Position numbers and translations under genes: made by a program. Positions 48,501-58,900 of a stretch of DNA of 64,000 bases are shown in pieces; the first letter of the stretch is position 1, and each line of letters opens with the position of its first letter. The stretch is from NCBI GenBank assembly GCA_013398615.1, contig VZSR01000386.1:1043554-1107553 (forward strand), written 5' to 3'. This DNA is from Brachypodius melanocephalos (lineage: Eukaryota; Chordata; Aves; Passeriformes; Pycnonotidae). The notes beneath the pieces are model-generated. The model had not been told where the DNA came from and made no database searches. It saw only the letters and a list, made by a program, of their open reading frames with translations.

Positions 48501-49429
48501 GGGGGCTTCTCCTACAGCCCCTCTCTGCTCGCCCAGCTCAGCAGTGTCCTCCTGCTTTTGGGGTGGGTGTCCAGGAGTTCTCAAAGCACTGCCCTTGCCT
48601 TCCTAAGTGCCACCACAGGCGGTGGTGTGTGGCCTGGGTTCTTCCACGGCCGCCAGCAGCGCTTCCTGCCCACGGCAGCTCCCGGTCCTGCCCGCCCCGC
48701 CGCAGGGCTCGGTCCCCGGAGCGGCTGGCGGGTGGCTCCGTGCCGAGCCCGCGGGCACGGGCTGCGGCGGCAAACGGCAGCTCCTGTGATGAGCGGGAGA
48801 TTTCAGCTTCCAAAACACGGCTCTGAGTCAGGCGCCGCCTTCCCACCGGTTTTTGGGTGGTCTGGGACAAGCCGGGACAGGCGCCGGCTCTCCAGGCTCC
48901 CTGCCATCGCGGATGCCCTGGGGCTGCCAGTCCTGTCCCGGCATTCCAGGGGGTCTCTGCTCCACGCTGTCACTGCCAGCACCCCACTGGGATTTGGGGC
49001 TTCTTTGGAGGCTGGCAGCCTGGTAGAGATCTGGCCTCTGCTGGATGTCCCCAAGGCCGCCGATGCCTGCGGCTTGCATCTCCTGACCCGGCGCAAGGCC
49101 CTGCAGCAGCCACGGCGTGCCAGCAATTTGCAGATAAAACAAACAGCCAGGAGCAGGGAATGTCTGGGTCTGTCCCCGGAGACACCGGGCAGAGCCACAC
49201 GTGTCTCAGCTGAGACCCAGCAGCGGCTCGGCACACGTCTGCCGGCCACTGCGGGCACCCAGCTCCCGCGGGGTGAGCGCCCGTCTGAGCGCGGGGGAGG
49301 CGGGTGAGGCTCCCGACGGGATCCCTGTGGGCTCCGCCAGCGCAGCTGGGAGCCCGCCTGCCCCCGGGGGGTGTCTGTGGTTCCCCTCTTTGGGGGGGGT
49401 CACGTCGCGCGGTGGGGAGGGTGCGGTGT

Positions 49430-49492
49430 GGGACGGGATGGAACAGGATGAGGCGGGATGGGATGAGACGGGGTGGGACGGGATGGGGAGCC
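49430..49492. repeat. GGGATG-type low-complexity repeat
   Basis: Degenerate 5-6 base repeat of the GGGAT/GGGAC type. Confidence 0.7.
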
Positions 49493-49649
49493 ACACCCCG
49501 GCGGGAAGGCAGCTGGGGATGCTTCTGGGGTGGCAGCAGCTGGGTGCAGATCCTGGCTCCTCTGGGGCAGAACCTGCAGCCCCTGCTCCATCCACACATG
49601 CCCAGGACAAGTCTGAGGGGCCAAAACAGAGCGAGAGCAGTGGGATGGG

Positions 49650-49915
49650 GACTGAGGGTTTATTGAGGAAGGTAAATGTTGCCACTACAAGAGGATGTAC
49701 GAGGGGCTTCTGGTGTAGCCTAGGGGGTACATAACACCCCTTGCCAATGAGCAGAGAGGGGATCCTGCCCTGACCTGGGTCGAGGAGCCCTGAGCATCAG
49801 CTCCCAGCCCCTCCAGAGCAGGAGAACATGGAAGTCCCGGCCCTCTTCTCCTCTCCCGTGATACAACTCAGCCCCTCTTCCCTCAGCCCACCTGCCCCCA
49901 GGACTCCCAGCCACA
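49650..49915 (-). other. PRSS57: PRSS57 3'UTR
   Basis: Minus-strand tail after the TAG, ending at an AATAAA at 49659-49664. Confidence 0.6.
49659..49664 (-). terminator. PRSS57: poly(A) signal of PRSS57
   Basis: Minus-strand AATAAA about 250 bases downstream of the stop codon. Confidence 0.6.
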
Positions 49916-51662
49916 CTAGGGCTTCAGCCACCCCTTCTGATGGCGGAACCCTCGCACAGTGTCGTGCACCCAGTCAATGTAGTTGGAGATCTTGGTGTAG
50001 ATGTCGGGGAACCGGCGGTCCCCACATCTCTCCCCAGAGAAGGAGACGATGCCATAAACCTTGTCCTTGAAGACCAGGGGTCCCCCGGAGTCACCCTGCA
50101 AAATGAGGGGGTGGGAGGGAGCTCTGAGGCTCTCCCAGTGGGGGACAGTGTGGGGCAGGGGGTTAGGGGCGCACTCACGGCACAGACGCCCTGCAGGGTG
50201 GTGTTGCGGCTGGCCCCGCACAGCATGTTGGCCGAGACCTTGCCCCTCCACAGGGTCCGGCAGAGGCTCCGCTTGACGATGGTGGTGTTGGTCTCCATCA
50301 GCTCGGTGGGCTGGTCTCCAAAGTTGGAGACGTCCCCCCAGCCCACCACGTAGCAGACGGTGCCGGGCTTCAGGTCAATGTGTGGTGAGGGCAGGCGGAT
50401 CCGCTTCACGTACTTGTTCAGCGTGGCTGACCTGTTCAGCTGGGTGGGCAGTGAGGGGGTAGGTGGCTCTGCTGCTGGGGCAGAGCCCCCCAGCTGCTCC
50501 TGCCTGGTTCTTCCTCACACCCCAGCTCACTGCTCCTGCTGACCCCCCAGCCCTGCCTTTCCCTTTTCAGAGGCTGGGCCCCTCCCTGTCAGCCCCCCTG
50601 CACTGGTCCCAGTCCGCTGTAGAGTCTGGCTGCTTGGGAGCCGCTGACCCGGACAGGGTCGGTGTGTCCGCAGTGCCTCCATCACACCCCACGGCGCGGT
50701 CCTGCTTCTCTGGAGAAGCACTGACATCTAGTGTCGGCTCGGCCACTCGTGGGGCACCCCACCTCCTCCCGGTGCCCTGGGGCCGTGGGACACCCCACCT
50801 TCCTCCCGGTGCCCTGGGGCCATGGGACACCCCACCTTCCTCCCGGTGCTCCGGGGCCGCAGACACCCCAGCTCCCACCCAGTGCCCCGGGCCCATGGGA
50901 CACCCCACCTCTCACTGGCACCCCAGCGCTGTGGGATACCCCACCTCCCTCTCACACCCCATACCCCCCCGCCCGGCCGCTGGGTGCCCGGTGCAGACTC
51001 ACCCGGAGCAGGCGGATGTCGTTGTCCACGGCACGGGGATTATAGAGCGGGTGGGCGATGGACTCGGCCACGCTGAAGATCTGCTGGGACTCCTCGGGCT
51101 CCTGCAGCCGGTGGGCTCCCAGCACCACGCGCACTGAGGGGCTGCGCCTGCGGCCAGGGCGGGGCTGAGAGGGCGCTGCTGTGGCTGGTGGCCATCGAGG
51201 GGAGGAGGGGGTGGCCAGGGGGACTCAAGGGAGGCACAGGTGGGAGAGGGCAGCTTAACCCCTTGGGATTGTGTTATTAGTTAGAAGGGGCCACACACCA
51301 TGTCCAGGGGGTACGTGTCCCACGTGGGGACAAGGCTCACCTGGGAATGAGACAGTGGGCAGCTGTCATCACCCACTTGGGCCACACCAGGAAGCCCCCA
51401 CAGACGTGCTCCCCGTCCATCTGGATGGAGGCGATGAAAGGCCGGGAATGGGGAGCAGCTGCCTTTCCCCCGATGATCTGGCTCCCCTGGGTGCCTGGTG
51501 GGTGCAGGGGATCGTTGGCCTCCCACAAGGGCGTCCAGGGTTCCTACCTCCCACCCTAGGGATCTTCCCTGGCACCCCAGTTCTCTCATTACCTGTTGGG
51601 GCCAGAGCTGGGAGCAGGATGGAGCCTCCCAGGCTGAGGATGAAGAGCCCAGCTGTGACCAT
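49916..51662 (-). CDS. PRSS57: PRSS57-like (NSP4) trypsin-family serine protease
   Basis: Five exons on the minus strand: 51662-51593, 51494-51341, 51147-51003, 50439-50179, 50095-49916. They total 810 nt, or 269 aa; human is 283 aa. After a signal peptide (MVTAGLFILSLGGSILLPAL) and a short propeptide the mature enzyme starts at IIGG (residue 30). The triad is complete: H70 in TAAHC, D118 in DNDIRLLR and S213 in GDSGGPL. Pocket positions in chymotrypsin numbering are G189, V190, S216 and D226. G189, S216 and D226 are shared with NSP4, an arginine-preferring neutrophil granule protease. There are three N-glycosylation sequons. Position 201 is Phe instead of Cys, leaving seven cysteines and C152 unpaired. 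The location between FSTL3 and PALM supports PRSS57; granzyme M, also on 19p13.3, is the main alternative but lies on the other side of HCN2 in human. Confidence 0.88.
50752..50967. repeat. 36-bp minisatellite in a PRSS57 intron
   Basis: About six copies of a unit of the form GGACACCCCACCTTCCTCCC plus GGTGCCCTGGGGCCATG. Because the unit is a multiple of three it creates repetitive open frames on both strands, which are not genes. Confidence 0.9.
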
Positions 51663-52817
51663 GGTGGCACAGAGTGGGCCACTGCCACCACCAGTGGGGC
51701 TGTTCGGGGTGGGGGGTGCTTAAATCCCTCCAGGGGCTGAGCCTTGGGATGGGGGCGGGTATTTCCCTTCTGCTTCCTCCTCTCCGGGTGTTGCTGCTTT
51801 GTGCAATTCAGGGAGTTGAGGGCCCTGGCAGCTCCGTGCGGCTCCCCTCGGAGTGGGAGATGGGGAGCAGAGTAGCTTCCCAGCCCTGACTCCTCTTGTG
51901 CCTTGAGGGATGACATCCCTCTCCGCAGGGAGGTGGCAGCAGCGGGGCCCCAGGACATCTCTCAGACTCGACAGTGTCCCCGGGACTGCTCTGGGTGACA
52001 CGGGGACAGTGCTGTGCTCCCATCTGATGCATCTTTCAACCCCTCCAGAGCCCCAGTGTCTCTGGGATGATGCTGTGGGCAGAGGGGCAGTTTCCTCCCT
52101 CGGTTCTGCATCAACCTGGGATGCAAAAAGGGGTGCAGGGGGTGGGGACCCCTGGGAGTGGGGGGATATGTTGGCCCTCACTGCAGAGCCGGGCTTGCTC
52201 TGGGACCGAGTGCAGAGTTCTTGCCCGGCAGCGGGCAGATTTCCCAACTGAGAGTGGCTCAGGGCTTCCTGTGGCAGTTTGCCCATTGTGGCCGTTGGGT
52301 TGGGAAACGGGCGAGCGGAAAGGGGGAGCAAAGCGTCGATGGTTCCTGGAGTGGGGCAGGACCGAGTGGCCGCATTGACAGCATGGGGTTACACACTGAC
52401 AGGGGCTTCTTTCACGGACGGGCTGTGAATGCAGCCCCTCCAACCCGCCCCGCACCGGGCACTGCACAGCCAGGATCCCCTTCGGAACCCACCAGCTGCC
52501 ACAGCTCCGGGGGTCCCCGAGTCCGGGTGAGGGGTGGCGGCGGTGGCGGGCCGGGACCCGCCTGGGACCCGCAGGAGCAGATGAAACCCCGGCGCGCCCC
52601 GAGGCCGGCTGATGGGCGGCGGCAGTGGCGGGGCGCGCCCGGCAGACGGAGCTGTGCGGGAGGGAGGCGGGAGCACCGGCGCGGTCCCGACATCCCTGCG
52701 CATCCCGCAGCCCCGCCGGGGATGCCGCCGCCCGCCGGGCCCTGAGCGCCGGGACGCCGGCGGCCGCCGGCCCCGCTCCGCCGTTCCCCTGCCCCCGCCG
52801 GAGCCGCCGCCGGGACC
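51663..52817. promoter_or_regulatory. PRSS57-PALM divergent intergenic/promoter region
   Basis: The PRSS57 side has a TATA-like TTTAAG on the minus strand about 60 bases before its ATG (around 51720). The PALM side becomes a CpG island from about 52480 with no TATA box. No gene lies in between. Confidence 0.55.
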
Positions 52818-52990
52818 ATGGAGTGAGTACCGGAACCGCGCCGGGACCCCGGCATCGGGCCGCAGCCCCCACCGGCCCCGCCGGCTGAGACCGCAGTACC
52901 GGGGAGGGGGGGAGCGGGGAGCGTGGGCCGGGGCTCGGGACCCCCGCACCGGGGCTGCGGGAAGCTCGCTCCGCCGGCTCACGGAGCTCG
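52480..52990 (+). promoter_or_regulatory. PALM: PALM CpG-island promoter
   Basis: CpG-dense block around the first coding exon with GC boxes and no TATA box. Confidence 0.6.
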
Positions 52991-55900
52991 TAGCGGGGGC
53001 TCGTACACCCCCGATGCCGGGGCTGGGGAGTCCGAACCTGGGGTCTCATATCCTCCTGCTCCTGGGCATTCAGCACCCCAAAACCGGAGGCTCGCATCCC
53101 CCTGATTCTGGGGATTCAGGACTCCAATACTAGAGGTTTGTATCCCCCCCATGCTGAGGCTTGGGACCTCAAACCGGGAGTGGGGGTCGTATCCCCCCCG
53201 TTCCTGGGTTTGTGACCCCAAAAACGGGGGCTCAGATCCCGCCAGATACTGGAGCTCAGGACCCCAATACCGGGGGCTCCCATCCCCTCGGTTCTGGGGC
53301 TCGGGACCCCGATTCCGGGGCCTCCTTCCCCCCAGTGCCGCTCAGCAGGTGCGGCCCCTCCCCGGTCCCTGCTCCGCCGTGGGGTGCTGGAGGGCCGGCC
53401 CGGGGGGCATCAGCAGAGGCCCCGGTGTGGGTGCGGGGGGTGCAGAGGGTGCGGGGGGTGCAGAGGGTGCGGGGGGTGCCGGGGCTGGCAGCGGTGCAGG
53501 AAGCAGGGGGTGGGGAGGGCGTTTATTTTTGTGTTTTGAACCTGTTGTTGCTGCTGCGTGTGGTGGGGTGAGTGGGTGGAAAGAGCTGCGGACCCCTCCC
53601 TGCACTGCACCCCCAGCCCCTGCTCGGGGAACCGGCTGTGGCCAGGCGATCCTCATGAACCGGGTGCCACCGGAGAAGTCTGGACAGACGGACACTCTCC
53701 GACCCCGGCCTCATCCTTTGTGTGCTGCGGTGGGGCCCTGACCGGTGGCTGGGAGCTCGGAGCCGGGCGGGTGGGGGAAGGACGGAACAGACAGAGGCCA
53801 CTAGGGGCTTGTGGCCACCGACCGTCCTACCCGTGTGCTGATTTTGCCGCTTTAGGGGCCCCAGCAGCTGGTGCCAGGAGGGTACAGGGCTGGGGGGCTG
53901 CTCGAGGTGCTGGAAGGCAGCGCTGGCCCTGTCTCACCCAGGCCTTTCCTTCCCTCCCGTGGCTCTGGTCCCCACCGTGGTGAACACCCAGGGTTTGGCA
54001 CAGGGCTCCCCTGGGGCACCCAGGCAGCTCAGGGTCAGCCACCCTCCACTCCTCCACTCCACTCTACCTCGCACTGATGCACTTACCACTGGTACTGAGA
54101 CAACGGGTGCTCAACAGGTCCCTCTCACCACTGCCTGTCCCCCACCTGGAAGCCCCAAAAGGCCACGGGGCATTAGTGAGGGGTGGGGTGGGGGTGCCCT
54201 GGGGCCAGGGTGGTCTCTGGCTGATTTGGGGCTGGAACTGAGCTGGGGGCAGCAGTGGGGATGTTTTGGAGATTGGAGTGCAGAAGCTGCAGGACTGGGG
54301 AGGCAGAGAGGCTCCCCGTGCTGCTGGAGGGGCCAGAGGCAGGGCCAAGGCTTCGGGCAGCTCCACGGCGCCACAGTCCCTGCAGGAAAGAGCCTCTTTG
54401 GGGAGGAAAATGTGCGTGATTTGCCAAAAAGCAGCAGCGAGGGGAACGGCAGAGCCGAGGGCTGTGACATGCCCTGGGGAGGGGGTGAGGAGTTGCCGGG
54501 CTGGACTGGGGCTCTCCTGGGGCTGGGGCTGAGGTGAGGCATGGTGCTGGACAGGATGGTGGTTCTGGTGGCTCTCATTCACCCTGCTCTGGACCAACCC
54601 TCCCAGAAAGGGCTAAAGAGCCCATAGAGGGGTGCAAAGGGTTTCCCCTGCCAGCTCCATACACTGGACCTGCCAGTGTCTCATTCTTTTGGGTGAAACT
54701 CTGCCAGTGACCCTGAAGGGGGGCACAGCCGTAAAGCAAAGCAACACAACCCCTCCAGCCACACAGCTCCAGAGCCTGGCCATGGGGCTGGAGCATTAGG
54801 AGGGTCCCAGGGCATCTGGGGACATGGCAAGGTGCTGCTCTGCTGTTTGCCTGGCTCTGTGGCAGCCAACGGGTGCTGGGGCGGGCACTGCTGCCTTTGC
54901 CCTGGCTCCTGTTTTGCCTTGGCACAGGCAGTGGCTGGAGGAGGGTCCTGGCTGCCACAATCCACTGGTGTCCAGGGAGGTTTGGCAGAAACTTTCCAGC
55001 TCTGGTAAAGGCTGTGCCGGTCCCACTGGAGCTGCTCTTGTGCCCTCTGCTCCTGCTGCTGTCAGTGCTCGTGAGCAGCTGGAGATCCTGGATCTCACAT
55101 CTGGCTGTTCTGGTGGTTTGTCTCAGTTGCTGCTCTCCCCTTTGGCTTTGAGGGTCTCCTTGGAGTGAGGACTCTCCTGGTCCTGCCTTCCCAACGCTGA
55201 TCCGAAGCTGACAGTTGCACCCAGGGAAAGGAGGCAGGTTTTTGCCTGAGAAATAACCCATGAGTCCTTTGGGAAGGGACTCAAGACTCTCTGCTGGCAT
55301 TCAGGGAGAAGTGAAACCCAGGCCAGACGCCGCTGCCCCCTGGCCACGTGCAAGGAAGCAGAAGGGGTCAGGTCTGTCCTGTCCCTTTGGAATGCAAAAA
55401 AAATCCTGCAGCTGGAGGAGCAGCACTGTCACCCTTCCCAGCTCTCCCAGAGGAGGCCATAAAGTTCCAGCACAGATGACCCCACAACAGCACCCAGCCG
55501 TGCTTGGGGCCAGCAGATCATGGGGTTCAGAGCTCAGCTGCATGAGGGGGCCTCTCGTCTGGACCTGCCTTGCAGAGAGGAACAGGAGCAGGTTTCCTGG
55601 GAAGCCTCTGGTGTTGCCTTTCCTGCTTCCTGGCCAGAAACAGCCCCTTTCCCCAGGGGGGTGGGGGTTCATGTGGCTGTAGCTGTGCTGGGAGCTGTGC
55701 TGGGAGCTGAGCCGAGGCTCCAGCAGCGGAGGTGCAGCAGGAAAAGCTGAGGAGGTGCCGTGCCCTGGGACAGGGTTGAGCCGAGGCGCCGGGACTGGGA
55801 CTGGAGGCACAGCCCAGATTCCTGAGTCTCCTCACTCCATCCGGAGACAAGCAGCCCCCAGGTCCCAGACAGGAGCCACTGTCAGGGGCAAGGATGAGCC

Positions 55901-58900
55901 CAGAGGAGGGAGAGGAGCCGGCTGGATCCTGCCCCAGACAGGTGTTTCCTGACAGAGCATGGCTGGACGAGGGTTGGGCCCAGCCCCTGGGCTTGGCGCC
56001 GAGGACTGAGCTCCCTGTGGGTGTCAGGGCTCACAGGGGTGCCCTGGATCCACCTTCCTGCTGGCTCCTTGGAACATCATGTGTGCCTGTGTTCATGGCA
56101 TTGCTGGGGGAAAGCCACGTCACCACACAAGAACAGGAACCCGGGGATGGCTGGTGACAGGAGACAGGTGCCACATCCTGGCCAGTGCCAAGACTGCCTG
56201 TCCTGGCCAGCCAGTGCTCCTGGGGGTGGGGAGTGGCCAGCTCCACTCTCATTCATGAATCGTGGGGGGAGTTTCCTGGTGGAGCCTTGCTCCTCTAACT
56301 CGAAGGGAGCTGGAAACCCAAGTGTTTGGAGGGCACTCGAACCATTGTTTGAAAGATCTGTAATTTTCCAATCAAACTCCCTCCTCAAGCCTGCGTTCAT
56401 CAAATATTCATGGGATCCATTTTCTCCTGGCACTCCCAGCCCACGTCTCAGCCCGAAGAATCAATCAGGCAGCTCCGCTTGCTCTAATGCATCTGCGTTT
56501 TCGGGAGCCTGGGGCTGCCATCTCCTCCCCCCGCCTCCCTCTGTCCCTGTCCCCTCCCCGGGCAGCAGCGATGGCTGGGGCTGCGCAGGCAGTTGGAGCG
56601 CGGGGAAGGCAGTGGGGAAGGCAGCTGGAAGGAGTGGGATGGGCGCTGGGGTGATGCAGCATCAGTAGGAGGAGGCAGCCACACCGTGGGGCAGGGCAGG
56701 AGCAGCCCCCCCTGTACCAGGACCTGAGTAGGGTCCCGGCCCTGTGCTGGGCACGCTGCTCGTTCTGGCCATCCTTGCCTGAGCCGCTGATGCATTTGCC
56801 TTCATGGTCGATGCGTGGCGGCCCCCGGGCGGCTGCAGCCCCCTCCTCTCCCCTCCCTTCCCCCCCGCGCCTGCCATCGGGGGCGTTCGATCCCGGCCCC
56901 GCTGTTAATGGCTTTGTGACAGAGCTCTGCAGCCTCGCCACGGCCAAGGGGCCCGGCTCCTGGCATGGGAATGGTGCTGGAAATCAGTGCTGATGCCTCG
57001 ATTGCTGCCTTTACCACAGACCCTGGGCCTGTACAGGGGTGGTGCCCATGCAGGGCGCTCTCCTGCGTTCCCCCAGCTTGGAGCTGAGTGGGTGGGGAGG
57101 GAGGGGAGGTCAGGGGAGCAGAGGAGCAGCTTGAAACGGCTCTTCACACATTTGGATGAGCTAATGGGAAAAAACGGAGGAAGGCAAATAAACATTATTG
57201 TTTCATGTCAGGCGGGAGGAGACAAAAGGTCACGGGCTTCCCTTGTGATGGTGGGAAACGGCAGCATCAGCAGGGCTGGAAAGAGCTGGAGAGCCAAGGC
57301 AAAGCAGGGGCGCGTGCACGGGCGTGTGTGTTTGCTCACACGTGTGTGTGGGTCCAGCCCCGGGCCTGGGCACTGCTGCTGGGAGCTTCCAGGGTGTCAT
57401 TCCCCATGTCCCTGCTCCTTCTCCCTGCTCTTTGTCTGTGCTGCTGGTTCCTGAGGAGCTCTGTGGCCCCAGGATCACCTTCCCACTTTTGGGCACCCAG
57501 GATGGATTGGGAGCACCAGAAACCCCTAAGGAGACCCCAGTGATGCCACGGCTTTGGGCCACCAGTGCTGCTGGGGGGCCAGGCTCGGGGAGGGTGTCCC
57601 AGCCCTGGGGGATCCCATGGTCCCTCTGCCTCCACGAGCATCCCCCCACATCCCCTTGAGCATCCCCCCACATCCCCTTGGCACTCTCCCGTTGCCATAG
57701 CGCCGTTGCCATGGCACCGTTGCCAGGGAACCATTGCCAGGGAACCGCCTTCATCAGTCACCAGGGCCGGCTGCAGCGGGGCCCCATCACACCGACCCCA
57801 GAGACAGGTCATGGCAGGCAGGATGGGGCTTTTGGGATCGCCCCCTGCCACCACCTCAGCACCTGGTCCCAGCAGGCAGGGGCTGGGGGTGCCGGGGTGC
57901 GCCCTGCTTAGCCCCTCTCGATGGATCCGAGCCCCCAGGGCGGGGTGTAAGCAGGCTGAGAGATTGCAGAGAGGGGCATCCAGCCTGTTTTGCGTCTCTC
58001 CCTGGGCCAGGAAGATTCCTGGCGTCTGACCTGGGAATGTGGAGACTGTAGCAAATAATGGAAAATAAAGAGGATTGGAGGAGGGAGGAAAAGCAGAACA
58101 GAATGTTTCAGGAATGCTGTAAAAGTTTGGATCCATCGAACAGGGCAAGATCCAGGAGAGAATCAGGGGCCAGTTCAACGCCCTGTGGGTGTGGGGTGCC
58201 AAGGGCGGGACTGAGGGGTCCTGAGGCCCCAGACCAGGAGGGAGCCCATGATGATGGGCAGCCCTGGATCTGTGGGGCTGGTGAGGGACACACGGGACCC
58301 ACGGGTGTGAGAGCGGTGCCGTGCGCCTGCGCCGGTGGAACAGTCACAGCGTCGCTGCAAACAGCACGAAAATAACCACCACAAAAGCGACACCTTCCCC
58401 GTTTGTTTTCCTGGCCTGGATTTTGCGCATCGCAGGGATCCCCAGGGTGTGGGGTGAGGGGAGGACGGCGGCTCTGAGCAGCTCCCAGTTAATCGCTGGT
58501 TTCGGGGAGGGAGCAGGCGGGGGCAGGGGCTCCTCTCATCCTGCAGAGCCCGTTTGAGTTGTGGGAAAGCCCGTGGGGAGCCCGTGTGAGGGCACATCCA
58601 TGGCTGGCATGTGAGGTTAGAGCCCAGGGTGCCATTTGTGGGCTTCAGCACCCCGAGCCCACCGTGTGTGTAAAACCACCTCCGGCAAACTCCCTTCCTG
58701 TGGGAGCACGGAGTCCACCCCTCTGTCCCTGGCTCTAGGAAGCAAACGGAGATGATCCATCGCCTGACAATACCTCAGTGCCTCCCACCCTAATTACTGC
58801 CACAGCTCAGCACTTCGTTAGCACCGTCTGGCGAGCAGCCAGCGGCTCCCGTGGCGCTGGAGCATCCCGGTCCCAGCCGGCCCCTCCAGCCATCCCGGCC

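Larger units (their letters stand above)
47986..49649. other. FSTL3-PRSS57 convergent intergenic region
   Basis: No gene is supported. It holds a CR1-like fragment at about 48437-48500 and a GGGAT-rich low-complexity run at about 49430-49490. Confidence 0.5.

Noticed and set aside
50752..50967. CRISPR-like array
   Set aside because: Units are contiguous 36-mers without unique spacers in an intron of a vertebrate gene; it is a minisatellite.
52612..53571. Repetitive open frames across the PALM promoter and minisatellite
   Set aside because: They are caused by the 45-bp repeat unit being divisible by three. No splice sites or homology support a protein.
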